Assembly: GCF_000613185.1 (NCBI RefSeq)
Contig: NZ_CCBB010000001.1
Coordinates: 1,612,001-1,676,000, forward strand
DNA length: 64,000 nucleotides
Source of the DNA: Mycolicibacterium cosmeticum
GTDB lineage: Bacteria > Actinomycetota > Actinomycetes > Mycobacteriales > Mycobacteriaceae
Reading direction: 5' to 3'
The notes under the pieces: generated by a model
What the model was told of the DNA's origin: nothing
Databases searched by the model: none
Seen by the model: only the letters and a program-made list of their open reading frames with translations
Translations under genes and position numbers: made by a program
Shown here: piece after piece, positions 42,597 through 52,015 of the stretch
How the letters are laid out: each line of letters begins with the position of its first letter
Position numbering within the stretch: the first letter of the stretch is position 1

Positions 42597-43345
42597 GCAA
42601 GACTGCCGTCGTCGTCGGCGGTGCCTCGGGCATCGGGTGGGCGTCGGCCCGGGCGCTGGCCGCCGACGGGTACCGCGTCGTCATCGCCGACCGCAACGCC
42701 GACGGCGCGCAGGCCCGCGCCGCCGAACTCGGCGCACCCCACACCGGCGTCGTCGCCGATGTCACCGACGAAGCCTCCATCGCAACACTTTTCGAGAACT
42801 GCGCGGATGTCGCGGCCGTGGTGAACTGTGCGGGCTTCTCCAATATCGGCCTCATCGTCGACATGCCGGCCCAGGAGTTCCGCGCCGTCGTCGACGTGTG
42901 CCTCAACGGGGCGTTCATCGTGGCCAAGCACGCCGGCCGGCACCTCGTGGACGGTGGCTCGCTGGTGTCGGTCTCCTCGCTGAACGGGCGTCAGCCGGCG
43001 GCGGGCATGAGCGCCTACTGCGCGGCCAAGGCCGGGCTGTCCATGCTGACGCAGGTGGCCGCACTGGAATTCGCAGCCCGCGGGGTCCGGGTCAACGCCG
43101 TCGCCCCCGGATTCGTGCACACGCCGCTCACCGAAGGCGCCGCCCTGGTGCCCGGTGTGGTCGAGGAATACGTGGAGAACACCCCGCTGGGCCGGGCCGG
43201 CACCCCCGAGGACGTCGCCGAGGCCGTGCTGTTCCTCACCGCGGCGTCCTGGCTCACCGGTGAGGTGCTCGACCTCAACGGCGGGGCCCATCTCCGGCGC
43301 TACCCCGATCTGCTCGGGCACATCCAGAAACTCGCGGCGCAGTGA
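42593..43345 (+). CDS. SDR-family oxidoreductase
   Basis: A 250-residue classical SDR: GGASGIGWASA (cofactor), NCAGFSN, catalytic Ser in SVSSLNG, and YCAAK (YxxxK). It ends in LTGEVLDLNGGAHLRRYPDLL. Coupled to the preceding gene by a 4-bp overlap. Probably a hydroxy-steroid or 3-hydroxyacyl type dehydrogenase; the exact substrate is unknown. Confidence 0.9.
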   Translation: MSKTAVVVGGASGIGWASARALAADGYRVVIADRNADGAQARAAELGAPHTGVVADVTDEASIATLFENCADVAAVVNCAGFSNIGLIVDMPAQEFRAVVDVCLNGAFIVAKHAGRHLVDGGSLVSVSSLNGRQPAAGMSAYCAAKAGLSMLTQVAALEFAARGVRVNAVAPGFVHTPLTEGAALVPGVVEEYVENTPLGRAGTPEDVAEAVLFLTAASWLTGEVLDLNGGAHLRRYPDLLGHIQKLAAQ

Positions 43346-43366
43346 CCGATCCGGTGAGATAGCCCT

Positions 43367-44572
43367 GTGGATACCGAGTTCACCCTCACCCAGAAGCGCG
43401 CGCTGGCCATCGCGACCGTGGTCGCCATCGCCTTCGGGGCGTACTTCCTGCGGGGCTTCTTCATCCTGATCGTGGTGGCCGCCGTGGTCGCGTATCTGTT
43501 CGATCCGCTCTACACCCGGTTGAACAAGCGACTGGGCAGCGGGCTGTCCGCGACGCTGACCCTGTTCGCCGCGCTGGCCATGGTGATCGTCCCGATCGCG
43601 GGCGCGGTGGCCATCGGCGTCGTGCAGATCAGCGTGATGGTCCGCAGCGTCAGCGACTGGGTGGGCAAGACCGACCTGAGCTCGCTCGGCGATCGGGGAC
43701 TGCGGATGGTCAACGAACTGCTGGACCGGGTGCCGTTCCTTCAGGGCACCGACGTCACCCCCGAAGAGCTGCAGAAATGGGTGGCGACGTTCGCCCAGCG
43801 CGCCGGACAGTGGGGTCTGGAGTTCCTGCAGAGCGCCGCGGGTGGGTTGCTCGGCGGCGTGACCGCCGCCGTCATCTTCCTCTACGTCTTCATCTCGATG
43901 TTGGTCAAGGGCGACGAGTTACGGCTACTGATCCGCCGGCTCAACCCGCTGGGCGAGGAAGTCACCGACCTGTACCTGGCCAAGATGGCGGCCATGGTCC
44001 GCGGCACCGTGCAGGGCCAGTTCGTCATCGCCCTGGCCCAAGGCGTGGCGGGCGCCATCTCCATCTACATCGCCGGATTTCACGACGGTTTCTTCATCTT
44101 CGCCCTGCTGTTGTCGGCACTGTCGGTCATCCCGCTCGGCGGTGGCATCGTGACCATCCCGTTCGGGATCGGGATGGCGGTGTTCGGCAATATCGGCGGC
44201 GGCATCTTCGTGGTGGTGTTCCACCTGTTGGTGGTCACCAATATCGACAATGTGCTGCGGCCGATCCTGGTGCCCAAGGAGGCCAAGCTGGATTCGGCGC
44301 TGATGCTGCTGTCGGTGTTCGCCGGAATCACCATGTTCGGGTTTCTCGGCATCGTCATCGGGCCGGTGGTGATGATCGTCATCGTCACCACCATCAGCGT
44401 GTACCTGTGGGTGTACAAGGGCGTGCCGATGGAGGTGGGCACCGAGGACGACGACGAGCCGAAACGGCCGGGCCGGCTCAAACGCCTGATCGCCTACGCC
44501 CGGCTGGCCGCCCGGCGGACCCGGCCGGGTATCCCGGCACCGGCGAGTTCACCGCCGGTCGCCGGAGACTAG
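43367..44572 (+). CDS. AI-2E/PerM-family membrane protein
   Basis: A 401-residue protein with about eight membrane segments of the AI-2 exporter/PerM family (GISIY-like segment AGAISIYIAGFHDGFFIFALLL, then PLGGGIVTIPFG and DNVLRPILVPKEAKLDSALMLL). It corresponds in position to Rv1101c. Members are thought to transport small solutes or act as Na+/H+ antiporters; the role in mycobacteria is not known. Its TAG overlaps the stop of the convergent gene within a single CTAG. Confidence 0.87.
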   Translation: MDTEFTLTQKRALAIATVVAIAFGAYFLRGFFILIVVAAVVAYLFDPLYTRLNKRLGSGLSATLTLFAALAMVIVPIAGAVAIGVVQISVMVRSVSDWVGKTDLSSLGDRGLRMVNELLDRVPFLQGTDVTPEELQKWVATFAQRAGQWGLEFLQSAAGGLLGGVTAAVIFLYVFISMLVKGDELRLLIRRLNPLGEEVTDLYLAKMAAMVRGTVQGQFVIALAQGVAGAISIYIAGFHDGFFIFALLLSALSVIPLGGGIVTIPFGIGMAVFGNIGGGIFVVVFHLLVVTNIDNVLRPILVPKEAKLDSALMLLSVFAGITMFGFLGIVIGPVVMIVIVTTISVYLWVYKGVPMEVGTEDDDEPKRPGRLKRLIAYARLAARRTRPGIPAPASSPPVAGD

Positions 44573-45216
44573 GCCGGCAGCGGGTGAGCGGTCTGCACCG
44601 CCTTGGCCAGCACCCGGAATTCGTCGGCACTGCCGGCGCCGGTGACGGCCAGCTGCGCACCATCCCCCAGCCGCGTCGTCCACACCGGCTCACCCTCACC
44701 GGCCTCGTAGACCACCCACTTCACGCCGTCGACATCCTGCGCGCCGGTGGGCACCAGGTCGGTGTTGATCGAGGCGACCAGCGCGTCCTCGTCGGCGTTG
44801 CTCTGCGTCAGCGCCAGGTACATCCCGCTCGGCGCCAGGTAGCCCACCCGCGAGGTCACCGCGCGGGTCTTCTGCCCGGTCACCGCGTCCACGCGGCCGC
44901 CGTCGATACCGCCGCGACCACCGGAGTTCGCCGTCCAGCCCTGGGGCAGCACCGGCAACCGGACCGGGATCTTCAGCGCCACGGCGTCGGCCTTCAACGC
45001 CGCCGGCGCGTCGTAGTTCGGGGCGGGCCCGGCGCCCGGACCGCTGGGCTGGAACGAGCACATCCCCAGAATCCCCGCCAGCACCACGCAGGCCAGCACC
45101 AACGGCGCCATCGACCAGAACATGTCGCGGCCGTCCTGCAACAGCCGATTCTTGGCGGGCGCGGGCACCGGCACCACGATCGGCGTGTCGGTCTCCGGGT
45201 CCCGCGGGCTGCTCAT
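44569..45216 (-). CDS. DUF4245 membrane-anchored protein
   Basis: A 215-residue protein (Rv1100 position). Residues 1-30 are cytoplasmic and Pro-rich, a membrane helix follows (about 34-54), and the rest is an extracytoplasmic DUF4245 domain with [27 protein letters not shown] and [20 protein letters not shown] lies upstream of ATG 45216. It is divergent from glpX. Unknown function. Confidence 0.85.
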   Translation of the reverse strand: MSSPRDPETDTPIVVPVPAPAKNRLLQDGRDMFWSMAPLVLACVVLAGILGMCSFQPSGPGAGPAPNYDAPAALKADAVALKIPVRLPVLPQGWTANSGGRGGIDGGRVDAVTGQKTRAVTSRVGYLAPSGMYLALTQSNADEDALVASINTDLVPTGAQDVDGVKWVVYEAGEGEPVWTTRLGDGAQLAVTGAGSADEFRVLAKAVQTAHPLPA

Positions 45217-45337
45217 GCTGCCGCCTCGCAGGCTCGGCCGCAGCGTGGCGGCCGATGATTCGCTCCGCAAGCGTCGCTCATGCGTGCCAGTATCCCAGTT
45301 CCCAAACGAAGAGCCGCTAATGGGACAATCTGCAGCT

Positions 45338-46366
45338 ATGACGCCTACGCGCCGGGAAGCGCCGGACCGCAACCTTGCCCTCGAACTCGTCCGTGTCACC
45401 GAGGCCGGTGCCATGGCCGCCGGCCGCTGGGTAGGCCGCGGCGACAAGGAAGGCGGTGACGGCGCCGCCGTCGACGCCATGCGCGAGCTGGTGAACTCCG
45501 TCTCGATGCGCGGTGTGGTGGTCATCGGCGAAGGCGAGAAGGACAACGCCCCGATGCTCTACAACGGCGAAGAGGTCGGCAACGGCGACGGCCCGGACTG
45601 CGATTTCGCCGTCGACCCGGTCGACGGCACCACCCTGATGAGCAAGGGCATGCCCAACGCCATCTCGGTGCTGGCGGTGGCCGAGCGCGGCGCCATGTTC
45701 GACCCGTCGGCGGTGTTCTACATGAACAAGATCGCCGGTGGACCGGATGTCGCCGACTTCATCGACATCACCTCCCCGATCGCGGCCAACATCCAGCGCA
45801 TCGCCAAGGTCCGCAAGGCGTCGGTCTCCGACATCACCGTCTGCATCCTGGACCGGCCCCGGCACACCAAGCTGATGGCCGAGGTTCGCGAGGCCGGGGC
45901 GCGGATCCGGCTGATCTCCGACGGCGACGTCGCCGGTGCGATCTCGGCCTGCCGGCCGGATTCCGGAACCGACCTGCTGGCCGGTATCGGCGGCACGCCG
46001 GAGGGCATCATCACCGCCGCCGCGATCCGCTGCATGGGCGGCGAGATCCAGGCCACCCTCGCGCCGACCGACGACGAGGAACGCCAGAAGGCCATCGACC
46101 GCGGCCACGACCTGGACCGGGTGCTGACCACCAAGGACCTGGTGTCCGGCGAGAACGTCTTCTTCTGCGCCACCGGCGTCACCGACGGCGACCTGCTCAA
46201 GGGTGTCCGGTACTTCGGTGGCGGCTGCACCACCCAGTCGATCGTGATGCGGTCGAAGTCCGGCACCGTCCGGATGATCGACGCCTACCACCGGCTCTCC
46301 AAGCTCAACGAGTACTCCGCGGTGGACTTCACCGGGGACAAGTCCGCGGCCTATCCGCTTCCCTAA
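45338..46366 (+). CDS. glpX: Class II fructose-1,6-bisphosphatase GlpX
   Basis: A 342-residue GlpX, the only FBPase type in mycobacteria and essential for gluconeogenesis. Motifs: [29 protein letters not shown], and [17 protein letters not shown] (the DPxDGTT metal/phosphate site). ATG 45338 is preferred; an in-frame ATG at 45320 would add six residues, and a CAATCT stretch six bases before 45338 may be its -10 box. fum follows 12 bp later on the same strand. Confidence 0.95.
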   Translation: MTPTRREAPDRNLALELVRVTEAGAMAAGRWVGRGDKEGGDGAAVDAMRELVNSVSMRGVVVIGEGEKDNAPMLYNGEEVGNGDGPDCDFAVDPVDGTTLMSKGMPNAISVLAVAERGAMFDPSAVFYMNKIAGGPDVADFIDITSPIAANIQRIAKVRKASVSDITVCILDRPRHTKLMAEVREAGARIRLISDGDVAGAISACRPDSGTDLLAGIGGTPEGIITAAAIRCMGGEIQATLAPTDDEERQKAIDRGHDLDRVLTTKDLVSGENVFFCATGVTDGDLLKGVRYFGGGCTTQSIVMRSKSGTVRMIDAYHRLSKLNEYSAVDFTGDKSAAYPLP

Positions 46367-46378
46367 GAAAGGCAATTG

Positions 46379-47791
46379 ATGACCGACAGCGCAGTCGACG
46401 CCGAGTACCGTATCGAGCACGACACCATGGGCGAGGTCCGGGTTCCGGCCAAGGCCCTGTGGCGGGCCCAGACGCAGCGGGCGGTGGAGAACTTCCCGAT
46501 TTCGTTCCGCGGCCTGGAGCGCACCCAGATCCGTGCACTGGGCCTGCTCAAAGGCGCCTGCGCACAGGTGAACAAGGATCTCGGTCTGCTGGCCCCGGAG
46601 AAGGCCGACGCCATCATCGCCGCGGCCGGTGAGATCGCCGACGGGCTGCACGACGACCAGTTCCCCATCGACGTGTTCCAGACCGGTTCGGGCACCAGCT
46701 CGAACATGAACGCCAACGAGGTGATCGCCTCCATCGCGGCGGCCAACGGCGTGACGGTGCACCCCAACGACGACGTCAACATGTCGCAGAGCTCCAACGA
46801 CACCTTCCCCACCGCGACCCACATCGCGGCCACCGAAGCCGCCGTGCGCCACCTCATCCCGGCGCTGGAGATCCTGCACGAGTCGCTGGCGGCCAAGGCC
46901 AAGCAGTGGCGCACCGTGGTGAAGTCCGGGCGCACCCACCTGATGGACGCCGTCCCGGTGACCCTGGGCCAGGAGTTCGGTGGCTACGCCCGCCAGATCG
47001 AGGCCGGTATCGAGCGGGTCAAGGCGACCCTGCCCCGGCTCGGCGAGCTGGCCATCGGTGGCACCGCCGTCGGCACCGGCCTGAACGCTCCGGACGGGTT
47101 CGGCGCCAAGGTGGTCGAGGTGCTGGTGGCTCAGACCGGTATCGCCGAATTGCGCACCGCCAAGGACTCTTTCGAGGCGCAAGCGGCCCGCGACGGGCTG
47201 GTCGAGGCGTCCGGCGCACTGAAGACGATCGCGGCGTCGCTGACCAAGATCGCCAACGATGTGCGCTGGATGGGTTCCGGCCCGCTGACCGGCCTCGGCG
47301 AGATCGCACTGCCGGACCTGCAGCCGGGCAGCTCGATCATGCCGGGCAAGGTGAATCCCGTTCTGCCCGAGGCGGTTACCCAGGTGGCCGCCCAGGTCAT
47401 CGGCAACGACGCCGCCGTCACCGTCGGCGGCCTGTCCGGCGCCTTCGAGCTGAACGTCTACATCCCGATGATGGCGCGCAATGTGCTGGAGTCGTTCACC
47501 CTGTTGTCGAACGTGTCGAAGTTGTTCGCCACCAAGTGCATCGACGGCCTGGTGGCCAACGAGGCGCACCTGCGCGAGCTGGCCGAGTCGTCGCCGTCCA
47601 TCGTGACGCCGCTGAACTCGGCGATCGGCTACGAGGAAGCCGCCAAGGTGGCCAAGCAGGCGCTGAAGGAGAAGAAGACGATCCGCCAGACCGTGATCGA
47701 CCGCGGCCTGATCGGCGACAAGCTCTCCGAGGCCGAGCTGGACAAGCGCCTCGACGTGCTGGCCATGGCCAAGGTGAAGCCGGGCGAGTAA
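46379..47791 (+). CDS. fum: Class II fumarate hydratase
   Basis: A 470-residue fumarase of the FumC/class II type. It has [28 protein letters not shown] and the signature [15 protein letters not shown] 46379 has AAAGG 6 nt upstream. It converts fumarate to malate in the TCA cycle. Probably co-transcribed with glpX, as in M. tuberculosis (Rv1099c-Rv1098c). Confidence 0.95.
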   Translation: MTDSAVDAEYRIEHDTMGEVRVPAKALWRAQTQRAVENFPISFRGLERTQIRALGLLKGACAQVNKDLGLLAPEKADAIIAAAGEIADGLHDDQFPIDVFQTGSGTSSNMNANEVIASIAAANGVTVHPNDDVNMSQSSNDTFPTATHIAATEAAVRHLIPALEILHESLAAKAKQWRTVVKSGRTHLMDAVPVTLGQEFGGYARQIEAGIERVKATLPRLGELAIGGTAVGTGLNAPDGFGAKVVEVLVAQTGIAELRTAKDSFEAQAARDGLVEASGALKTIAASLTKIANDVRWMGSGPLTGLGEIALPDLQPGSSIMPGKVNPVLPEAVTQVAAQVIGNDAAVTVGGLSGAFELNVYIPMMARNVLESFTLLSNVSKLFATKCIDGLVANEAHLRELAESSPSIVTPLNSAIGYEEAAKVAKQALKEKKTIRQTVIDRGLIGDKLSEAELDKRLDVLAMAKVKPGE

Positions 47792-47804
47792 CGGATTTGC
47801 GCCA

Positions 47805-47845
47805 GGTGTGAACGTCGCGGCGATTACTGCCGCGACGTTCGCACC
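47805..47845. terminator. Bidirectional hairpin between fum and the antiporter
   Basis: 17-nt arms (47805-47821, 47829-47845) pair except for one G-T wobble around a 7-nt loop. The second arm lies in the last codons of the antiporter gene. Confidence 0.65.
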
Positions 47846-49035
47846 AGCCGGTCGGGTGCGACGAAGGTGATTCCCGGCCAGGCCGTCAGGCTGTGCAGCA
47901 GCAGGCTCAACGTCACGGTGATCACCACCGCTTCGGTGATGACGGCGGCGTTCTGGATCCCGCCATGGCCGAGCACCAACAGGCCCAGCACCAGGGTGCC
48001 GATGCCGCGCGGGCCGAACCACCCGATGAACAGCCGGCTGCGCATCGGCACGTCGGTGCCGATCAGCGCCAGCTGCACCGCCACCGGGCGCACCAACACC
48101 AGCGCCGCCACGCAGAACAGCACGGTGCGCCAATCGATCTCGCGCCAGCCCAGGAACACCGCGTAGCCGCCGAAGATGGCGAACACCACCAGCTCGAGCA
48201 CCTGCCCGGCGGCGTCGGACACCTGGGTGGGCACCGAGGTCTGCGCATGCCGGGCCACCGCGGCGAAACCCAGGCCGCCGACGAACGCGGCGACGAAGCC
48301 ACTGGAATGCACCCGCTCAGCCACCCCGAAGCACACCAAAGCCATTGCGACGGTGGCCAATTGAGCCCACGTGCCGTTCATCCAGCCGCGCCGCCATGAC
48401 GCCACCACGACCACGCCGCCGACCAGCCCGATGACCGCCCCGAGCGCCACCGCGACCAACTCGGTGTGCACCAGATACCAACTCCAGTGGGTCACATCGC
48501 GGTCGGCGTGTTCGGAGGCCAGCGCCAGCGCCGCGAGCGCTGCGGCCAAGGCGAACCCGTCATAGCAGCCGCTTTCCACCGACAGCGCGTGCCGGACCCG
48601 CTCCGGGATGCGCTGGTCCTCCAGCAGGGCGTCGATCAGGGCCACCTCGGTCGGCGCCATGACGGCGGCCAGGCACACCGCCTCCCACAGCGGCAGCACG
48701 GGCAGCAACACCACTGCCGTCAGCGTTCCGAGCAGCAACGCCAACGGGATACCGACGATGAGCAGCCGGAAGGTGGCATGGCCGCGGCGTACCGCGGCGG
48801 CCAGGTCCAGCGACGCCGCCTGATTGAACAGGATGACGGTCAGCGCCAACTGGGCCAGGATGTTGAAGGTCCGGGTGTCATCGGCGGCGATGACGTCGAA
48901 CCCGAAGGGCCCGAGCATCATGCCCATGAGCACGAACACCAACCCGGGCGCCAGGTACCAGCGACTGACCAGACCCGAGATCACGGCATAGAGCAACACC
49001 AGCAGCGTGAGGGCGAGCGCGGTACCGGTGTGCAC
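47824..49035 (-). CDS. Cation:proton antiporter (CPA/NhaP-like)
   Basis: A 403-residue membrane protein with about 11-12 helices of the Na+/H+ exchanger superfamily: LGPFGFDVIAADDTRTFN, an unwound-helix region around MAPTEVALIDALLEDQRIPERVRHALSVESG, and FIGWFGPRGIGTLVLGLLVL near the end. It probably exchanges Na+ or K+ for protons. The GTG start has a leaderless promoter. This gene is not part of the ychF-mca order I remember from M. tuberculosis. Confidence 0.85.
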   Translation of the reverse strand: MHTGTALALTLLVLLYAVISGLVSRWYLAPGLVFVLMGMMLGPFGFDVIAADDTRTFNILAQLALTVILFNQAASLDLAAAVRRGHATFRLLIVGIPLALLLGTLTAVVLLPVLPLWEAVCLAAVMAPTEVALIDALLEDQRIPERVRHALSVESGCYDGFALAAALAALALASEHADRDVTHWSWYLVHTELVAVALGAVIGLVGGVVVVASWRRGWMNGTWAQLATVAMALVCFGVAERVHSSGFVAAFVGGLGFAAVARHAQTSVPTQVSDAAGQVLELVVFAIFGGYAVFLGWREIDWRTVLFCVAALVLVRPVAVQLALIGTDVPMRSRLFIGWFGPRGIGTLVLGLLVLGHGGIQNAAVITEAVVITVTLSLLLHSLTAWPGITFVAPDRLVRTSRQ

Positions 49036-49043
49036 ACCGCGAG

Positions 49044-49049
49044 ATCCTA
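49044..49049 (-). promoter_or_regulatory. -10 box (TAGGAT) of the antiporter, leaderless
   Basis: TAGGAT followed by 8 nt and the GTG start; it lies at the very 3' end of the upstream PRC-barrel region. Confidence 0.5.
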
Positions 49050-49052
49050 GTT

Positions 49053-49499
49053 TTACCGGCCCCGATCCGCCGGAGGCGGGCGGTGCGCGGCGGTGTTGAA
49101 GGCGATACCGCCGATACCGGCCGCGGCCGTCGCGATGTCGATGCCGGCACTGTTGGGGCCACGCTCGGGCGGCGCCGGGGCGGGCTGCGGCGCGGCAGGC
49201 AGGTGGTAGTGCCGGGCCAGCCGGTGCTCCTCCTCGGGGGTGATACCGGCCCGAACCCGCAGCGTCGGCGCCTGTTTGATGGTGCCCTTGTCGACGGCGA
49301 CGGTGACGGTGTTGCGGTCACAATGCGCGCCGGCCAGGGGAACGAACGCCGACGACAAGCCGAACAGTCCGGTGCCCACCGTCACCCATTTCGGTTCGCG
49401 GGTGTCCGCGTCAACGAAGATCTGGTGGATCTTGCCGATCTTGTGGCCGGTGACGTCGTACGCGGTCGCACCGACGAACTGCTGCACCGAGCTCGTCAT
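49053..49499 (-). CDS. PRC-barrel domain protein
   Basis: A 148-residue protein. Residues 1-75 are a PRC-barrel (VGATAYDVTGHKIGKIHQIFVDADTREPKWVTV split into its strands). A helix with TPEEEHRLARHYHL and a Pro-rich tail follow. A strong GGAGGAAAG ribosome-binding site precedes ATG 49499. Such stand-alone PRC proteins are common stress-related proteins in mycobacteria. No partner is evident. Confidence 0.82.
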   Translation of the reverse strand: MTSSVQQFVGATAYDVTGHKIGKIHQIFVDADTREPKWVTVGTGLFGLSSAFVPLAGAHCDRNTVTVAVDKGTIKQAPTLRVRAGITPEEEHRLARHYHLPAAPQPAPAPPERGPNSAGIDIATAAAGIGGIAFNTAAHRPPPADRGR

Positions 49500-49563
49500 G
49501 TTCTTTCCTCCGTTTTCGGGGACATCCCGCAACGGGTAGCCGGATCGCCCCGGCCGCTAAACA

Positions 49564-50427
49564 TCAGGCCCCGTTGTTCGGACCGCCCGAGTTGGCGCCG
49601 GGGATGTCGGTGATCGGGAAGTTCGGCATCGGCGGCGGTGACGGGGTGGCGGGCAGCGACGGGATCTCCGCGGCCGGGATATCGGTGAGATCGTTTACCG
49701 GCGGACCGTTCTCGCGACTGCCGTAACTGGTCCCGGGTTTGCGCTCGCCGAGCATGTGGGTGACGGTCACCAGGTGGTACCCGTTGGCCTTGAGCACCGG
49801 GATGAACTGGTACACCAGATCCACGGTGGAGGAATAGGTGTCATGAAAAAGGACGACAGCACCAGGCTTGATCTGGGTCATCAGCATGTACCGGGTGGCG
49901 GCGGTGTTGGCGTCGTTGAACCAGTCGAACGGGATGACGTCCCAGTTGATATCGGCCAGGCCCTGCTTGCCGGCCTCGGCCAGCACCGCGTCGTTGATCA
50001 GGCCGCCCGCGGTGCGCAGCAGTTTCGGCCGCTGACCGGTGGCCGACTCGATGGCGTCGCTGGCCTTGCTGAGCTGGGCGGGGATCGCCTCCGGCGGGAT
50101 GGTGGTCATGTTGGGGTGTTCCCAGGTGTGGCTGCCGACCTCCATGCCGGCCTCGGCGACGCGTTTGGCGCCCGCGGGATTGGCCGCGACCTTGTTGCCG
50201 ATCAGGAAGAAGGTCGCCTTGGAGTCGGTGTCGGCCAGGATCTTGAGCAGCCGGTCGGTGTAGGGGCCGGGTCCGTCGTCGAACGTCAGCGCCACGCATT
50301 TGACCTTGGCGCAGTCCACCACGTCGGGATCGTCGCGGCGGATATGGCCGGACAGCCCCCCGATGATCAGCACCGCGACGGCGGCGACGACGCCGACGAC
50401 GGTCCACAGCCAGGCATGTCGTGACAC
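49564..50427 (-). CDS. Polysaccharide deacetylase (NodB family, Rv1096-like)
   Basis: A 287-residue protein with an N-terminal membrane anchor (residues 6-25) and a NodB domain: motif 1 TFDDGPGP, motif 2 HTWEHP, motif 5 LFHDTYSST. Motif 3 reads LLRTAGG where relatives have a Pro (RPxGG), so its activity should be checked. Such enzymes remove acetyl groups from peptidoglycan or related sugars at the cell surface. The C-terminus is a Pro-rich tail. The GTG start has a leaderless promoter. Confidence 0.88.
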   Translation of the reverse strand: MSRHAWLWTVVGVVAAVAVLIIGGLSGHIRRDDPDVVDCAKVKCVALTFDDGPGPYTDRLLKILADTDSKATFFLIGNKVAANPAGAKRVAEAGMEVGSHTWEHPNMTTIPPEAIPAQLSKASDAIESATGQRPKLLRTAGGLINDAVLAEAGKQGLADINWDVIPFDWFNDANTAATRYMLMTQIKPGAVVLFHDTYSSTVDLVYQFIPVLKANGYHLVTVTHMLGERKPGTSYGSRENGPPVNDLTDIPAAEIPSLPATPSPPPMPNFPITDIPGANSGGPNNGA

Positions 50428-50433
50428 CTCAGC

Positions 50434-50439
50434 AGCCTA
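50434..50439 (-). promoter_or_regulatory. -10 box (TAGGCT) of the deacetylase, leaderless
   Basis: TAGGCT followed by 6 nt and the GTG start. Confidence 0.55.
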
Positions 50440-50451
50440 CCGGCTGGCGAT

Positions 50452-50494
50452 TTGTGGAGCCGCAGCCGTAATGGTTACGGCTGCGGCTCCACAA
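50452..50494 (-). terminator. Perfect 20-bp hairpin after phoH2
   Basis: Arms 50452-50471 and 50475-50494 are perfectly complementary with a TGG loop, 7 nt after the phoH2 stop. No U-tract; likely terminator of the phoAT-phoH2 operon. Confidence 0.8.
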
Positions 50495-50501
50495 CTCACT
50501 C

Positions 50502-51815
50502 TCAGGGCAGGGCTTCGGGGCTGATCTCCTCGAGCATCTCGGTGACCAGCGCCGCGATCGGCGAGCGCTCGCTGCGCATCAGGGTGATGTGCGCGAACAA
50601 CGGGTGGCCCTTGAGCTTCTCGATGACCGCGGCAACGCCGTCGTGCCGGCCCACCCGCAGGTTGTCGCGCTGGGCGACGTCGTGGGTGAGCACCACCCGC
50701 GATCCGGCGCCCAGCCGGGACAGCACGGTCAGCAACACGTTGCGTTCCAGCGATTGCGCCTCGTCGACGATGACGAACGAGTCGTGCAGTGAGCGGCCGC
50801 GAATGTGGGTGAGCGGCAACACTTCCAGCATGCCGCGGGACAGCACCTCTTCCAGCACCGCCGGGCTGGCGAGGCCTTCCAAGGTGTCGAAGACGGCCTG
50901 CGCCCACGGCCCCATCTTCTCGCTCTCACTGCCGGGCAGGTAGCCCAGGTCCTGGCCGCCGACGGCGTACAGCGGACGGAACACCACCACCTTGCGCTGA
51001 GTGCGGCGCTCCAGCACCGCCTCCAGCCCGGCGCACAGTGCCAGCGCCGACTTGCCGGTGCCGGCCTTGCCGCCGAGGGACACGATGCCGACCGACTCGT
51101 CGAGCAGCAGATCGAGGGCGACGCGTTGTTCGGCTGACCTTCCCCGGAGGCCGAACACTTCGCGATCACCGCGGACCAGCTGCACCCGCTTGTCGGCGTT
51201 GACCCGTCCCAGCGCCGAGGAGGTGCCGCCCAGCAGACGAACGCCGGTGTGGCAGGGCAGATCCCGCGCGGTGGCCAGGTCCAGCTCGCCGTCGGCGAAC
51301 AGGGTGTCGATCTCCTCGGCACTGACGTCGAGCTCGGTCATCCCGGTCCAGCCCGAGGTGACGACGTCCTGGGCGTGGTACTCGTCGGCGGTCAGGCCGA
51401 CCGCGCCGGCCTTGACGCGCAGCGGGATGTCCTTGCTGACCAGGGTGACGTGCTTGCCCTCGGCGGCCAGGTTGGCCGCGCAGGTCAGGATGCGGGCGTC
51501 GTTGGTGTCGGTGCGGAAGCCCACCGGCAGCACCGTCGGATCGCTGTGGTTGAGCTCGATGTGCAGCCGCCCGCCCAGGGTGCCGACGGGAATCGGCTGG
51601 TCCAGCCGGCCGTGCTCCAGGCGCAGGTCGTCGAACAGGCGCAGGGCTTGTCGGGCGAACCAGCCCAGTTCGTGATGATGCCGTTTGGCTTCCAGTTCGC
51701 TGATGACCACGAGCGGCACCACGACTTCGTGTTCTGCGAAGCGGGTGCACGCCCAGGGATCGGACAGCAACACGGAAGTGTCGAGCACATAAGTCCTGAT
51801 CGGCGAATCACTCAC
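50502..51815 (-). CDS. phoH2: PhoH2: PIN domain fused to PhoH ATPase
   Basis: A 437-residue fusion. Residues 1-140 are a PIN-type ribonuclease domain ([55 protein letters not shown]). Residues about 225-437 are the PhoH P-loop ATPase ([25 protein letters not shown]). Mycobacterial PhoH2 is reported to unwind and cut RNA, with a small upstream antitoxin, PhoAT. The GTG start has GAGGAG 6 nt upstream and overlaps the phoAT stop. Confidence 0.95.
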   Translation of the reverse strand: MSDSPIRTYVLDTSVLLSDPWACTRFAEHEVVVPLVVISELEAKRHHHELGWFARQALRLFDDLRLEHGRLDQPIPVGTLGGRLHIELNHSDPTVLPVGFRTDTNDARILTCAANLAAEGKHVTLVSKDIPLRVKAGAVGLTADEYHAQDVVTSGWTGMTELDVSAEEIDTLFADGELDLATARDLPCHTGVRLLGGTSSALGRVNADKRVQLVRGDREVFGLRGRSAEQRVALDLLLDESVGIVSLGGKAGTGKSALALCAGLEAVLERRTQRKVVVFRPLYAVGGQDLGYLPGSESEKMGPWAQAVFDTLEGLASPAVLEEVLSRGMLEVLPLTHIRGRSLHDSFVIVDEAQSLERNVLLTVLSRLGAGSRVVLTHDVAQRDNLRVGRHDGVAAVIEKLKGHPLFAHITLMRSERSPIAALVTEMLEEISPEALP

Positions 51816-51946
51816 GAGGCGCTCCTCAGCCCGCGCGGCCCCGCGAAGGCAGTTCGGCGGGCGCTGCGGCACCAGGACCGGGGCCGGTCCCGTTCTCGTC
51901 GAAACGTTCGGGTACCGCCCGGACAGCAAAGCATGTCGCTAGCCAT
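51812..51946 (-). CDS. phoAT: PhoAT-like antitoxin upstream of phoH2
   Basis: A 44-residue reading frame from ATG 51946 whose TGA overlaps the phoH2 GTG by 4 bp, the arrangement described for mycobacterial phoAT-phoH2. The peptide is rich in Arg and Ser ([16 protein letters not shown]) and has two adjacent Cys. A TAGCGT box 8 nt upstream supports this start as a leaderless mRNA. The identification is by position and size, since such short peptides carry no clear motif. Confidence 0.6.
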   Translation of the reverse strand: MASDMLCCPGGTRTFRRERDRPRSWCRSARRTAFAGPRGLRSAS

Positions 51947-51954
51947 CACCTGCG

Positions 51955-51960
51955 ACGCTA
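51955..51960 (-). promoter_or_regulatory. -10 box (TAGCGT) of phoAT-phoH2, leaderless
   Basis: TAGCGT followed by 8 nt and the ATG of phoAT (five to an in-frame GTG just before it). Confidence 0.5.
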
Positions 51961-52015
51961 CTCCCGGTGCGCACGCTGTGCGCGTCAGGCGCGCCGCGCC
52001 AACCGGCACAACGGG

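Noticed and set aside
45317..48133. A 938-codon open frame on the minus strand across glpX and fum
   Set aside because: It is the mirror of two certain housekeeping genes; its composition (His/Gly/Val-rich) is that of antisense high-GC DNA and it matches no family.
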